Source of the DNA: Mycobacteroides abscessus ATCC 19977
Lineage (GTDB): Bacteria; Actinomycetota; Actinomycetes; Mycobacteriales; Mycobacteriaceae
DNA length: 64,000 nt
Direction of reading: 5' to 3'
Assembly: GCF_000069185.1 (NCBI RefSeq)
Contig: NC_010397.1
Coordinates: 1,116,001-1,180,000, forward strand
Positions within the stretch are counted from its first letter, which is position 1, and each line of letters starts with the position of its first letter. This document shows, one piece after another, positions 37,341 through 46,043 of this stretch. The notes beneath the pieces are model-generated. The model searched no databases. It saw only the letters and a program-made list of their open reading frames with translations, and was not told the DNA's origin. The translations under genes were made by a program, and so were the position numbers.

Positions 37341-37386
37341 GTAGACCGATCGGTATACGTGGGCAGCATATAGACCGATTGATCTA
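37341..37386. promoter_or_regulatory. Two tandem TetR-type operator candidates upstream of mmpL
   Basis: Site 1 (37341-37358) has halves GTAGACCGA and TCGGTATAC, symmetric at 8 of 9 positions. Site 2 (37371-37386) has TAGACCGA and TTGATCTA, symmetric at 6 of 8. Both share TAGACCGAT. Their centres are 29 bp apart, about three helix turns, so they could bind the same dimer side by side. They lie 32-77 bases before the mmpL start. Confidence 0.55.
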
Positions 37387-37450
37387 TTGCCAAGCCTGGT
37401 GCCGTGCGCGGTGTGCAGATGCCTGAACAGCGGAGCAGGCTCGATGGCGG

Positions 37451-38338
37451 TCAGCTCAGCTGTTTCTGGAACCAGAAATGTGCGTACTTCTCCTGGTTGA
37501 ACGCGGCGACTTCGTCATAACCCGCCGACCGGTACATGGCGATCGCCTCGGTGAGTGCCCGATTGGTGTCCAGGCGAATCGTGTGAGCACCGTGATCCAC
37601 CGCTAGCCGCTCCAGTTCGGCGAGAATTCGCTTTCCGAGTCCCAGGCCGCGGACATGGGGGGCGATCCACACGCGTTTGATTTCGGCCGTATCGGTGTGT
37701 GGAGGCAGCTTCAGCCCGGCGCACCCGACAGGCTCCTCGTGCAGGGCGGCGACCAGAAACAGGCCGGCGGGGGCGCAGAGCTCAGCATCACCGGCCGGCA
37801 GGGTGAGTGCGGGATCGAATCCGTCCTCAAACCTCGCGGAGATCTCCTCGAAGTAGGCGCGAATGCAATACCGGGCTTCGGGCGTACGGGTATCCATGAC
37901 GGCGATCTGAACCTGCGAGGCGACGAAGAGCCTCTCGACCTCGGCCATGGCGTCGGCCAGCCGTTGCCGCTGATTCACGCTCAGGGGTTCGAGGATCGAA
38001 TGCGCCAGGTCATCGGAGCGGCGGTCGAGCTCGGCCAGTTCGGCGCGCCCGGCCGCGGTGAGGCGGGCGGTGCGCACCCGGGTGTCGCCGTCGGCCGCGG
38101 TGACCTCGATCAGCCCGGCGCCCTCCAATGCGCGCAGCAGCCTGCTGAGATACCCCGAGTCCAGGCCCAAGCGCGCCCGCAATTCTCGGATATCGCAGCC
38201 GCTGTCCCCGATTTCCCACAACACCCGCGATTGCCCGAGTGGGCGGTCCCGGGCGAGGTATTCGCTCTCCAGGACTCCTATCCGCTGTGTGACGGTGCGG
38301 TTGAAGCTGCGCAGGCCATCGACCAGGGCATCGGTCAT
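37451..38338 (-). CDS. MarR-type regulator fused to a GNAT acetyltransferase
   Basis: ATG 38338 (M-T-D-A-L-V-D-G-L-R-S-F-N-R-T-V-T-Q-R-I-G) gives 295 residues; the earlier open frame lies over the ispE leader. Residues about 28-100 form a MarR winged helix (I-R-E-L-R-A-R-L-G-L-D-S-G-Y-L-S-R-L-L-R-A-L-E then the wing). Residues about 150-290 are a GNAT domain with the acetyl-CoA motif R-G-L-G-L-G-K-R-I-L and Y-R-S-A-G-Y. Such fusions are known in actinobacteria; which molecule is acetylated, and whether it is also the ligand, is unknown. A perfect 14-bp palindrome lies five bases upstream, suggesting autorepression. Divergent from ispE. Confidence 0.88.
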   Translation of the reverse strand: MTDALVDGLRSFNRTVTQRIGVLESEYLARDRPLGQSRVLWEIGDSGCDIRELRARLGLDSGYLSRLLRALEGAGLIEVTAADGDTRVRTARLTAAGRAELAELDRRSDDLAHSILEPLSVNQRQRLADAMAEVERLFVASQVQIAVMDTRTPEARYCIRAYFEEISARFEDGFDPALTLPAGDAELCAPAGLFLVAALHEEPVGCAGLKLPPHTDTAEIKRVWIAPHVRGLGLGKRILAELERLAVDHGAHTIRLDTNRALTEAIAMYRSAGYDEVAAFNQEKYAHFWFQKQLS

Positions 38339-38342
38339 TTCC

Positions 38343-38356
38343 CTGACTTTAGTCAG
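38343..38356. promoter_or_regulatory. Perfect palindrome at the MarR-GNAT start
   Basis: CTGACT-TT-AGTCAG is a perfect 14-bp inverted repeat located 5-18 bases before the regulator's ATG, where a bound dimer would block its own initiation. It is also about 70 bases upstream of the ispE start on the other strand. Confidence 0.5.
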
Positions 38357-38426
38357 AGAAGGCCTCGATGTCTGCGTTGTGTGATGGATGAGCGCCATTC
38401 GCGCCGCAGAACGTACCCTCAGGGGC

Positions 38427-39371
38427 GTGTCCGAGACCGTCTCCGATTGGGTTCCTACCGGCGCGGTGACTGTCCGGGCACCCGGCAAGGTCAATCTGTA
38501 CCTGGCCGTAGGTGACCTCCGTGACGACGGCTATCACGAGCTGACCACGGTTTTTCACGCCGTTTCGCTGGCCGACGACGTGACCGTGCGGGACGCCGAC
38601 GTGTTATCGATCGATGTGGTCGGGCAGGGCGAGGGCACGGTGCCCACCGACGAACGCAATCTCGCCTGGCAGGCCGCCGAGCTTTTCGCCGATCACGTGG
38701 GCCGCGCCCCCGACGTCTCGATCTTCATTAACAAGGACATCCCCGTCGCGGGCGGTATGGCCGGCGGATCCGCCGATGCCGCTGCGGTGTTGGTGGCGAT
38801 GAACGAGCTCTGGCATGCCGGTGTGCCGCGCCGGGACCTGCACCACCTGGCCGCTCAACTGGGCAGCGATGTCCCCTTTGCCTTACATGGCGGCACCGCG
38901 CTGGGCACTGGCCGGGGTGAGCAGCTGGCGACCGTATTGGCGCGCAATGTCTTTCATTGGGTGTTCGCCTTCGCCGACGGGGGACTGGCGACGCCTCAGG
39001 TCTTCAAGGAGATCGACCGGTTGCGTGAGAACGGCGATCCGCCGCGGCTCGCCGAGGCGGATGAGCTTTTGGGTGCGCTCGCCGCCGGGGACGCGCGCCG
39101 GCTGGCGCCGCTGCTCGGTAACGAATTGCAGGCCGCGGCGGTCAGCCTGAACCCCGAATTGCGGCGCACGCTGCGGGCAGGGGAGTCGGCCGGCGCCCTG
39201 GCTGGAATCGTCTCCGGATCGGGCCCCACCTGTGCGTTCTTGTGCACCTCGGCCGACGATGCGGTGCAGGTGAGTGCGGAGCTGGCGGGCGCGGGGGTGT
39301 GCCGCACCGTGCGGGTGGCCAGCGGACCCGTGCACGGCGCACAGGTCATCCAGGGCCGCAGTGACGGCTGA
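38427..39371 (+). CDS. ispE: 4-diphosphocytidyl-2-C-methyl-D-erythritol kinase
   Basis: GTG 38427 with AGGGG upstream gives 314 residues, close to the mycobacterial length; ATG 38388 would add 13 residues. The enzyme phosphorylates CDP-methylerythritol in the MEP isoprenoid pathway. GHMP kinase motifs: A-P-G-K-V-N-L-Y-L near residue 20, the ATP-binding [15 protein letters not shown] near 115, and the C-terminal [11 protein letters not shown]. The essential Lys and Asp (G-S-D-V-P-F) are present. Rv1011 by position. Confidence 0.93.
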   Translation: MSETVSDWVPTGAVTVRAPGKVNLYLAVGDLRDDGYHELTTVFHAVSLADDVTVRDADVLSIDVVGQGEGTVPTDERNLAWQAAELFADHVGRAPDVSIFINKDIPVAGGMAGGSADAAAVLVAMNELWHAGVPRRDLHHLAAQLGSDVPFALHGGTALGTGRGEQLATVLARNVFHWVFAFADGGLATPQVFKEIDRLRENGDPPRLAEADELLGALAAGDARRLAPLLGNELQAAAVSLNPELRRTLRAGESAGALAGIVSGSGPTCAFLCTSADDAVQVSAELAGAGVCRTVRVASGPVHGAQVIQGRSDG

Positions 39372-39539
39372 CCCGACACGCCCGCGACCGCGACACGCCG
39401 AATACCAAGATCACGGTGGGTTTGGCCGATGATTAAGAAAAGCCTAAGATGCTAGCGGATTGTTAGAAGGCATCCGGACTGTCACCTGAACGATACGAAT
39501 CCGCTGCTACAGGCTCCGCGCGCGCCTACCGCACGTCGC

Positions 39540-39596
39540 GGCCTAGGTGGCGGACCATCCGATAAGGAAGCGTGACTCGCCCAGCAGGCCTAGGCC
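39540..39596. repeat. Two GGCCTAGG boxes before the acyl-AMP ligase gene
   Basis: GGCCTAGG at 39540-39547 recurs inside the perfect palindrome GGCCTAGGCC at 39587-39596, which directly abuts the AGGAGGAACT ribosome binding site of the next gene. They may be operator boxes. The rest of 39372-39606 holds nothing else I can assign. Confidence 0.3.
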
Positions 39597-39606
39597 AGGA
39601 GGAACT

Positions 39607-41256
39607 GTGAGCAGGTTTACCGACGAGCTGTACGCCAACGCGCTGTCAAGCAGCAAGGGCATGGTCACCGGCGAACCCGATACTCCGGTCCGGCATACCT
39701 GGAAGCAGGTCCACGAGCGCGCCAAGCAAGTTGCGGGTGGACTCGCTGGAGCTGGGCTTGGCCCTGACGATGCCATCGGCATGTTGGTCGGCATGCCCGT
39801 GGAGATCGCTCCGGCGATCCAGGCCGTGTGGATGCGCGGTGCCTCGCTGACAATGCTGCACCAGCCGACCCCGCGTACCGACCTCGCCGTATGGGCCGAG
39901 GACACCCTCAAGGTCGTCGACATGATCGGCGCCAAGGCCGTCATCGTGTCCGCTCCGTTCGACGCCGCCGCTCCGGTTCTGGAGGAGAAGGGCGTCATCG
40001 TCGTGCACATCAAGGATCTGTGGGACGCCGACCCGATCGAACCCCTCGAGGCCGATGAGGACTCCGTCGCCCTCATGCAGCTGACGTCCGGCTCGACCGG
40101 ATCTCCCAAGGCCGTCAAAATCACCCACCGCAACCTGTACGCCAACGCGCACGGCATGTACGTCGCCTCCAAGTACAAGCCCGAAATCGACGTCATGGTC
40201 AGCTGGCTGCCGCTATTCCACGATATGGGCATGGTCGGCTTCCTGACGGTGCCCATGTTCTTCGGCGCCGAGCTCGTGAAGATCACCCCGATGGACTTCA
40301 TGCGCGATGTTTTGTTGTGGGGCAGGCTGATCGACAAGTACAAGGGCACCATGACGGCCGCTCCGAACTTCGCGTACTCGTTGTTCGCCAAGCGGCTGCG
40401 CAACCAGGCCAAGCCGGGCGACTTCGACCTCTCGACGCTGCGGTTCGTGCTTTCCGGTGCCGAGCCGGTGGACCCCGCCGTGGTCGAGGACCTATGTGAT
40501 GCTGGAAAGCCGTTCGGCTTCAAGCCTTCTGCGATGGTGCCCGCCTACGGCATGGCGGAAACCGCGCTGGCCGTGTCCTTCTCGGAGGTCGAGGCCTCCG
40601 GTCTGGTTGTCGACGAGGTCGACGCCGATCTGCTGGCCGCCCTGCGGCGAGCCGTTCCCGCCACCCGTGGCAACCTGCGCCATTTGGCCACGCTGGGCCC
40701 CCTGCTGCCCGGTATCGAGGCACGGGTTGTCGACGAGGACCTGAACGTGCTGCCTGCGCGCGGCGTCGGTGTCATCGAACTGCGTGGCGAGTCGGTGACT
40801 CCCGGTTATGTGACCATGGGCGGATTTTTGGCCGCGCAGGACGAAAACGGTTGGTACAACACCGGCGACCTCGGCTACCTGACCGAGAAGGGCCACGTTG
40901 TGGTGTGCGGTCGCGTCAAGGACGTCATCATCATGGCGGGCCGCAACATCTACCCGACCGATATCGAGCGTGCCGCAGGCCGCGTCGACGGGGTGCGCCC
41001 CGGCTGCGCCGTCGCCGTGCGGTTGGAGGCCGGTGTGGACCCCAAGAACCAGCGCGAGACCTTCGCGGTTGTGGTGGAGTCCAACGCCTTCGAGAATCCG
41101 GACGAGGTGCGGCGGATCGAGCAGCAGGTTGCCCACGAGGTGGTCGCCGAGGTAGACGTACGGCCCCGCAACGTGGTGGTGCTCGGCCCGGGCAGCATCC
41201 CCAAGACCCCGTCGGGCAAGCTGCGCCGCTCGACGTCGGTGGCGCTCGTCATCTAG
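39607..41256 (+). CDS. Fatty acyl-AMP ligase/acyl-CoA synthetase-like (Rv1013 type)
   Basis: GTG 39607 after AGGAGG gives 549 residues ([10 protein letters not shown]); this matches the conserved start, so the 20 upstream codons are discarded. It is an adenylate-forming enzyme that activates a fatty acid as acyl-AMP. Motifs: [10 protein letters not shown] (P-loop-like A3), P-A-Y-G-M-A-E-T near residue 315, Y-N-T-G-D-L-G-Y (A7), [20 protein letters not shown] (A8) and the catalytic C-terminal Lys in [10 protein letters not shown]. The orthologue Rv1013 is called pks16 although it is not a polyketide synthase. The fatty-acid target is not known. Confidence 0.88.
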   Translation: MSRFTDELYANALSSSKGMVTGEPDTPVRHTWKQVHERAKQVAGGLAGAGLGPDDAIGMLVGMPVEIAPAIQAVWMRGASLTMLHQPTPRTDLAVWAEDTLKVVDMIGAKAVIVSAPFDAAAPVLEEKGVIVVHIKDLWDADPIEPLEADEDSVALMQLTSGSTGSPKAVKITHRNLYANAHGMYVASKYKPEIDVMVSWLPLFHDMGMVGFLTVPMFFGAELVKITPMDFMRDVLLWGRLIDKYKGTMTAAPNFAYSLFAKRLRNQAKPGDFDLSTLRFVLSGAEPVDPAVVEDLCDAGKPFGFKPSAMVPAYGMAETALAVSFSEVEASGLVVDEVDADLLAALRRAVPATRGNLRHLATLGPLLPGIEARVVDEDLNVLPARGVGVIELRGESVTPGYVTMGGFLAAQDENGWYNTGDLGYLTEKGHVVVCGRVKDVIIMAGRNIYPTDIERAAGRVDGVRPGCAVAVRLEAGVDPKNQRETFAVVVESNAFENPDEVRRIEQQVAHEVVAEVDVRPRNVVVLGPGSIPKTPSGKLRRSTSVALVI

Positions 41257-41353
41257 GGCCTACCGCAAGGCGTCGAACGACCAACGCCGAACGTAACGCC
41301 ACGCACTGAATCGACGCAGATCGTATGTGTGCGGTTACATTCGCGCAGCGACA

Positions 41354-42376
41354 TCACTCGAACGGCACAGGAGGCATCCTGACCACCTGTGCGGCGTAGC
41401 TGAGCCCGGCGCCATAGCCGATGAGCAGCGCCAGATCGCCCGGCTTGGCGGCGCCGGTGGACAGCAGTGTCTCCATGGCCAACGGCACCGATGCCGCCGA
41501 GGTGTTGCCGGTGTGCTCGATGTCATTGGCAATGACCGCATCCGCGCGCAGGTGCAGATTCTTGGCCAGCAGCTCGTTGATCCGGGTGTTGGCCTGATGC
41601 GGTACGAAGACATCGATCTGCTCGGGCCCCACCTTCGCGGCTTCCATGGCTCGCTGTCCGACCTTACCCATTTCGAATGCGGCCCAACGGAATACCGACG
41701 TACCCTCGATACGTAAGTAGGGGCGCGGGCCCTCCGGATCGGGTGCCGCCGCGAAGTCCATCCAGTCGATGTCCTGCCGAATGGCGTTGGATTGGCTGCC
41801 GTCGCTACCCCACACGGTGGGGCCGATACCTTGTTCGGCGGTCTCGCCGACGACAACCGCGCCGGCCCCGTCGCCGAAGATGAAACAGTTGCCGCGATCG
41901 GTCATATCCAGTGCGGGGGAGAGTTTTTCCGAGCCGATCACCAGCACCTTGCTGGCGCTGCCGCCCCGGATCATGTCGCCCGCCACGCCCACGGCGTATC
42001 CGAATCCGGCGCAGCCGGCCGACAGGTCGAAGGCGGGGACACCTTGGGCGCCCAGCGCGGTGGCCACGGCCGGGGCCGAGGCCGGCGTCTGCAGGTAGTG
42101 CGTGCTGGTGGCGACGATCACCGCGTCGATCTCGGCACCGGTCAGCAAGGCATTGGCGATCGCCTTGCGCCCGGCCTCGATGGCCAGCGTCTGAGCGGTT
42201 TCCTCATCGGCGGCGAACCGCCGGGTTTTGATGCCGGTGCGGGTGTAGATCCACTCGTCCGAAGACTCGATGCGCTCGCAGATCTCGTCGTTGGTGACCA
42301 CGCGCTCGGGTCGGTACGCCCCCAGGCTGAGTAGGCCGATCTTGTTGATGCCGGTGATCTCCGCGATATCGGTCAT
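41354..42376 (-). CDS. fabH: Beta-ketoacyl-ACP synthase III (mtFabH type)
   Basis: A 340-residue condensing enzyme that in mycobacteria joins FAS-I acyl-CoA to malonyl-AcpM, feeding FAS-II mycolic acid synthesis. The catalytic triad is complete: Cys in L-S-A-G-C-A-G-F, His in P-H-Q-A-N-T-R-I-N, and Asn in I-E-H-T-G-N-T-S-A. The sequence follows mtFabH closely ([25 protein letters not shown]). In M. tuberculosis fabH (Rv0533c) sits elsewhere; here it follows pth by 30 bases on the same strand and converges on the acyl-AMP ligase gene. Confidence 0.92.
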   Translation of the reverse strand: MTDIAEITGINKIGLLSLGAYRPERVVTNDEICERIESSDEWIYTRTGIKTRRFAADEETAQTLAIEAGRKAIANALLTGAEIDAVIVATSTHYLQTPASAPAVATALGAQGVPAFDLSAGCAGFGYAVGVAGDMIRGGSASKVLVIGSEKLSPALDMTDRGNCFIFGDGAGAVVVGETAEQGIGPTVWGSDGSQSNAIRQDIDWMDFAAAPDPEGPRPYLRIEGTSVFRWAAFEMGKVGQRAMEAAKVGPEQIDVFVPHQANTRINELLAKNLHLRADAVIANDIEHTGNTSAASVPLAMETLLSTGAAKPGDLALLIGYGAGLSYAAQVVRMPPVPFE

Positions 42377-42406
42377 GAGGAGACCATAGCGGGCACATCC
42401 AGGGAT

Positions 42407-42997
42407 CTAACCCCAGGCATGCACCTGATTCTGTGCTGCCTCCAGACCGAGGCGAATCAGCAGCTCGGCGGCGTCTGCGCCCTGCTCGCACAGCAGCGGA
42501 ACCTGATCGGTCTCCGCCTTGGCAAAGTTCTCCAGCACAAAGGCCGCCGGGTCCTTACGGCCGGGCGGGCGTCCGACGCCCAGCCGAACCCGTAGATAGT
42601 CCTTGGTGCCCAGCGACTGCGATACCGAGCGCAGCCCGTTGTGGCCGCCCTCGCCGCCGCCGAGCTTGAGTCGCACGGTGCCGAAATCCAGATCCAGCTC
42701 GTCGTGCATGACGATGACGTTCGCCGGCGGTACCGAAAAGAACTTGGCCAGCGCGGCGACCTGCGGGCCGGAGGTATTCATGAACGTGCGCGGCTTGGCC
42801 AGATTTACGGCCCGGCCGCCGAGGCGAATCGTTGTCGCCTCGGCGCCGGACTTCTTGTGCGGCTTGAAGGTTGCGCCGTCTTTGGCCGCCAACAGATCGG
42901 CGACCATGAATCCGAGATTGTGCCGTGTCTTGGCGTAGTTCGGCCCGGGATTGCCCAGGCCGACCACGAGCACGGCGTCGTCGGATAAAACCGGCAC
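42407..42997 (-). CDS. pth: Peptidyl-tRNA hydrolase
   Basis: A 196-residue esterase that frees tRNA from stalled peptidyl-tRNA. Conserved segments: [18 protein letters not shown] (catalytic His), F-M-N-T-S-G and [12 protein letters not shown] 42997 lies 12 bases after the rplY stop, so the two are cotranscribed as in other mycobacteria; fabH follows. Confidence 0.94.
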   Translation of the reverse strand: MPVLSDDAVLVVGLGNPGPNYAKTRHNLGFMVADLLAAKDGATFKPHKKSGAEATTIRLGGRAVNLAKPRTFMNTSGPQVAALAKFFSVPPANVIVMHDELDLDFGTVRLKLGGGEGGHNGLRSVSQSLGTKDYLRVRLGVGRPPGRKDPAAFVLENFAKAETDQVPLLCEQGADAAELLIRLGLEAAQNQVHAWG

Positions 42998-43009
42998 GGA
43001 GTGCTCCGC

Positions 43010-43657
43010 CTACTCTTCGGTGGAGCCCTCGGCGGCCTCGTCGGCGGGAGCCTCGGCACCCTCCTCGCCGGCGCCCTCGGACTCGAGGTCGGCTGCTGTC
43101 GGCGCGGTGACGACGTTGACGACGAGGGTCTCCGGGTCGGAGATCAGCGTGACGCCCTTGGGCAGTTCGATCGAACCGGCCGTGATCTGGGTACCGGCCT
43201 CGAGGCCCTCGACCGACACAGTGAGGCCTTCGGGGATCGACAGCGCCTCGGCCTCGATCTCCAGGGTGTTGGCGTCCTGAGTCACCAGGGTGCCGCTGGC
43301 GGCGTCGCCCTCGATGTGGACGGTGACCTCGACGGTGACCTTCTCGCCCTTGCGCACGACGAGCAGGTCGGCGTGTACCAGGTTGCGGCGGATCGGGTGG
43401 ATCTCGATGGTCTTGGTGAGGGCCAGCTGCTCGCGTCCCTCGATGTTCAGGGTCAGGATCGCGTTGGTGCCCGAGTGGCGCAGTACGGCCGCGAAGTCGT
43501 GGGCGGGCAAGTTCAGGTGCTCGGGGGTGGTGCCGTGGCCGTAGAGAACGGCGGGAACCTGGCCGTCGCGGCGAGCGCGGCGGGAGGCGCCCTTGCCGGT
43601 GTCCGTGCGGACGGTCACATCGAGGTTGTTGCTGGTGGGGGTGTTCTTCTTGGACAT
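43010..43657 (-). CDS. rplY: 50S ribosomal protein L25, long CTC form
   Basis: ATG 43657 with AAGGAG upstream ([18 protein letters not shown]) gives 215 residues; the 24 upstream codons are leader. The N-terminal L25 domain binds 5S rRNA. The C-terminal TL5/CTC domain (from about residue 100, [10 protein letters not shown]) and a very acidic Glu/Ala tail ([11 protein letters not shown]) are typical of actinobacterial forms. Operon rplY-pth-fabH. Confidence 0.94.
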   Translation of the reverse strand: MSKKNTPTSNNLDVTVRTDTGKGASRRARRDGQVPAVLYGHGTTPEHLNLPAHDFAAVLRHSGTNAILTLNIEGREQLALTKTIEIHPIRRNLVHADLLVVRKGEKVTVEVTVHIEGDAASGTLVTQDANTLEIEAEALSIPEGLTVSVEGLEAGTQITAGSIELPKGVTLISDPETLVVNVVTAPTAADLESEGAGEEGAEAPADEAAEGSTEE

Positions 43658-43820
43658 TCGGTCAACTCCTTGCGGTCTCGTGAGGCACGGCGCAGGGAGG
43701 ACATCGCAGGCATTCCAGAGGAAATCCATGATCCCGTCGATAACGGTGGGAGACCCACCCTCGCCGTGACAGCCTGCTCAGGGTAGCCGAGCGTGAACGC
43801 AAAAGGCCAATCAGCGCTGG

Positions 43821-44705
43821 TTAAAGCGGGAAAGAAACCCCGGTGAGCTGCTCGGACAGCCGCCAGAGGCCCTTGGCGGTCTCGGTGTCCTGCGCCCGAC
43901 CGCTGCGGCCCACCCTCGTGGGGTAACCCTTGGCCTCGAACGGCCCGTCGGGCCCGATGTATGTGTCTCCCGGCAGGTCTTGGGAGGCGGCGTACAGCGT
44001 CGGGAGGGCGCCGTGCGCGGCATTCTGGGCGAAGAGGTTGCCGGTCTTCAACGCCAGTTCGAAGATCGGGTTCCCGCTGTGCGACTGCAGCTCGGTGGCG
44101 GCGACTCCGGGATGGACTGTCAGTGCGCGTACCGGTGATCCGGCTGCGCTCAGGCGGCGCTGTAACTCCTTGGTGAACAGCAGATTGGCCAGCTTCGAGG
44201 CGCCGTAGGCGCCCGCGCGGGTGTATCGGCGGCGCTCGTAGTTGAGGTCGGTCAGGTCGATTTTCCCGGCACGATGCGCGACGGACGACACCGCGATCAC
44301 CCGGTCGGTGAGCTTGGGCAGTAGCAGGTTGGTGAGCGCGAACGCGCCGAGATGGTTTGTCCCGATTTGGCTTTCGAAGCCATCGACAGTTTTCGCCGGT
44401 GGCACCATCATGATGCCCGCGTTGTTCACCAGGATGTCGGCGCCCTCCACGGTGTCGGCGAAGGCGCGCACCGAAGCCAGATCTGCCACGTCGACCTGAC
44501 GCACCTCGGTGCTTCCCTTGATCGAAGCCTGGGCGGCGTTGCCCTTCTCGGTGTTGCGCACCGCCATGATGACGTGCGCGCCCACACGTGCGAGCTCGCG
44601 CGCGGTCTCCAAGCCGAGTCCGCTATTGGCTCCGGTGATGATGACGGTGCGGCCCTCGAATGAGGGCAGCTTGGCGGCACTCCATGTGGCAGTTGACTTA
44701 CTCAC
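43821..44705 (-). CDS. Short-chain dehydrogenase/reductase
   Basis: A 294-residue SDR of the retinol-dehydrogenase-like group, from GTG 44705. The cofactor motif I-I-T-G-A-N-S-G-L-G-L-E-T-A lies near residues 22-35, with N-N-A-G-I-M near 95, the Ser in A-V-S-S-V-A-H-R, and Y-G-A-S-K-L-A-N as the catalytic Y-x3-K. The substrate is unknown. It lies between rplY and lpqT, where M. tuberculosis has no gene, and is on the same strand as lpqT, 51 bases downstream of it. Confidence 0.88.
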   Translation of the reverse strand: MSKSTATWSAAKLPSFEGRTVIITGANSGLGLETARELARVGAHVIMAVRNTEKGNAAQASIKGSTEVRQVDVADLASVRAFADTVEGADILVNNAGIMMVPPAKTVDGFESQIGTNHLGAFALTNLLLPKLTDRVIAVSSVAHRAGKIDLTDLNYERRRYTRAGAYGASKLANLLFTKELQRRLSAAGSPVRALTVHPGVAATELQSHSGNPIFELALKTGNLFAQNAAHGALPTLYAASQDLPGDTYIGPDGPFEAKGYPTRVGRSGRAQDTETAKGLWRLSEQLTGVSFPL

Positions 44706-44756
44706 GGGAGCTGACCCTAACGGTCGGGGCCATCACCGTCGAGAGGCTGAGCGGCT

Positions 44757-45401
44757 TCAGCGCTTCGTGATCTTCAGGCCGCCGGTGAGCGCGGCGACAT
44801 CCTGGGACAGCGCCGCGGACTGGGCCTCGGTGGTCGTCACGGTGAACTGCACCAGGTAGTGCAGCGGCCCATCGGGCACGATCACGTCCCGGTTCCAGGC
44901 GTGCACCCGCACACCCTGGTTCTCGTAGGTGCCTTCGATGGCAGCCGATGGGTATCCCTGGTAGTCGTCGAGGGACGAGGCGATCTTCTGAAAGTTCTGG
45001 GTGTTCTGCGCGTCGGCGAATCCATGTTCGGAGATGACCTTGCGGGCATCCAAGGGGCCGCCCAGTTTGATGAGATAGACCACCGCGCTGGGCGTTCGGC
45101 CCTGATCGGCACCGCTGGGCTTGTCGGCGATCAGATAGGCGGGGTCGAGTGCGCCCAGATTCTCCCAGCCCTGGGGTAGTGGTACGTCGACCCGCACATT
45201 AGCCGGGCTCTCCGGTGACACCGGGGTGACCGTGACGCCGACGCTGTGCAGGTACTCGTTCATCGACGCGGGCTTGGCGGGAGGTGCCGCCGATTCTGGC
45301 GTGCTGCTTGCGGAACCGGTGGGTTGCCCGGGGTTGTGACTCCCGCATCCGATCATCGCGAATGCGGCCACCGCTGCGGCCGCCAGCGCGGCGCTACGCA
45401 T
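44757..45401 (-). CDS. lpqT: Lipoprotein LpqT
   Basis: A 214-residue protein with lipoprotein leader R-S-A-A-L-A-A-A-A-V-A-A-F-A-M-I-G-C, then a Ser/Pro/Ala linker and a beta-rich domain of the mycobacterial LpqN/LpqT family (V-D-V-P-L-P-Q-G-W, P-S-A-V-V-Y-L-I-K-L). It is anchored on the outer face of the inner membrane; LpqN/LpqT proteins are linked to trehalose mycolate export. Its ATG lies inside the last codons of a duplicated prs 3' end (45394-45460), so the ancestral prs probably ran directly into lpqT. Rv1016c by position. Confidence 0.87.
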   Translation of the reverse strand: MRSAALAAAAVAAFAMIGCGSHNPGQPTGSASSTPESAAPPAKPASMNEYLHSVGVTVTPVSPESPANVRVDVPLPQGWENLGALDPAYLIADKPSGADQGRTPSAVVYLIKLGGPLDARKVISEHGFADAQNTQNFQKIASSLDDYQGYPSAAIEGTYENQGVRVHAWNRDVIVPDGPLHYLVQFTVTTTEAQSAALSQDVAALTGGLKITKR

Positions 45402-45460
45402 TCTGGCCGAGAAGTGCTGTCACCGAATCGTTCTCGAAGACCTCGCAGATGGTGCCGACC
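45394..45460 (-). pseudogene. Duplicate 3' end of prs fused to unrelated sequence
   Basis: The minus-strand frame ends C-E-V-F-E-N-D-S-V-T-A-L-L-G-Q-N-A-stop, against R-E-V-F-E-N-G-S-V-T-G-L-F-D-G-N-A-stop in the true prs at 46044. The two 67-base segments align without gaps at 54 identities, including an 18-base exact core CGTTCTCGAAGACCTCGC (45429-45446 and 46079-46096). Upstream of the match the frame (open to 45606) is unrelated. This looks like a displaced prs 3' end left downstream of an insertion. The rest of 45461-45676 holds no gene I can support. Confidence 0.75.
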
Positions 45461-45676
45461 CTCGGTAGCACGCGGGGACCCCCTGCCGGCTGGACGGGCG
45501 GTGGTCCTTGCAGCGCTTTGGTCACGGAACCGACCCTATGGGTTGTCACGCCCGTTCGCCAGAATCGGTCGAACGACCCGCCGACGCTGGTGGGCAATTG
45601 GCGCAATGGTTTTGGATGTTGAAAAGCACACAGATTTTCATGTTCACATCCATGGAAACCCCTGTACCTTTACTGA

Positions 45677-46021
45677 ATGCTACTTGTGAAACTTTCAAGA
45701 ACACGAGCGGTTGCGCATCGTTTCTTGCCGGCGCTTGGTCTCGTCGTCTTCGGTGCTGTCGGACTGGGTTCCGCGGAGGCGACGGCGGTTGCCGATCCGC
45801 TTGCCCCCGCTGCCGTGATCTCGGATGCGCCCGTCAATCCGGGTGATCCCGGCGATGACGGTCCCGACTCGGATATCTCCGGTCCCGAGGACACCGATAC
45901 CGACAATGTCGCACCACCGGCCCCCGCCAGCGGCACCGGGGCCGAATGCGAGAACGCGGGTACGGCGTGCGGCGGAGATGAGAGTGGAACCGTCCTGACG
46001 TCGGACAACGACGAGGTCTAA
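45677..46021 (+). CDS. Small secreted acidic protein in the prs-lpqT insertion
   Basis: A 114-residue protein from ATG 45677 (a GTG at 45689 would remove four residues; neither has a good ribosome binding site). Residues about 15-38 form a signal peptide (F-L-P-A-L-G-L-V-V-F-G-A-V-G-L-G-S-A-E-A, likely cleavage near V-A-D-P). The mature part is low-complexity Asp/Pro/Gly-rich (P-G-D-P-G-D-D-G-P-D-S-D) with two cysteines (A-E-C-E-N-A-G-T-A-C-G-G). It lies opposite in strand to prs and lpqT and between the two prs 3' ends, so it arrived with the insertion. Function unknown. Confidence 0.6.
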   Translation: MLLVKLSRTRAVAHRFLPALGLVVFGAVGLGSAEATAVADPLAPAAVISDAPVNPGDPGDDGPDSDISGPEDTDTDNVAPPAPASGTGAECENAGTACGGDESGTVLTSDNDEV

Positions 46022-46043
46022 GCTCGATCGGTTCGGGGCAGGG

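Noticed and set aside
45502..45606. N-terminal part of the 70-codon frame ending in prs-like sequence
   Set aside because: Only the last ~20 codons resemble Prs; the upstream part has no similarity to Prs and no binding site, so I did not call a functional gene.
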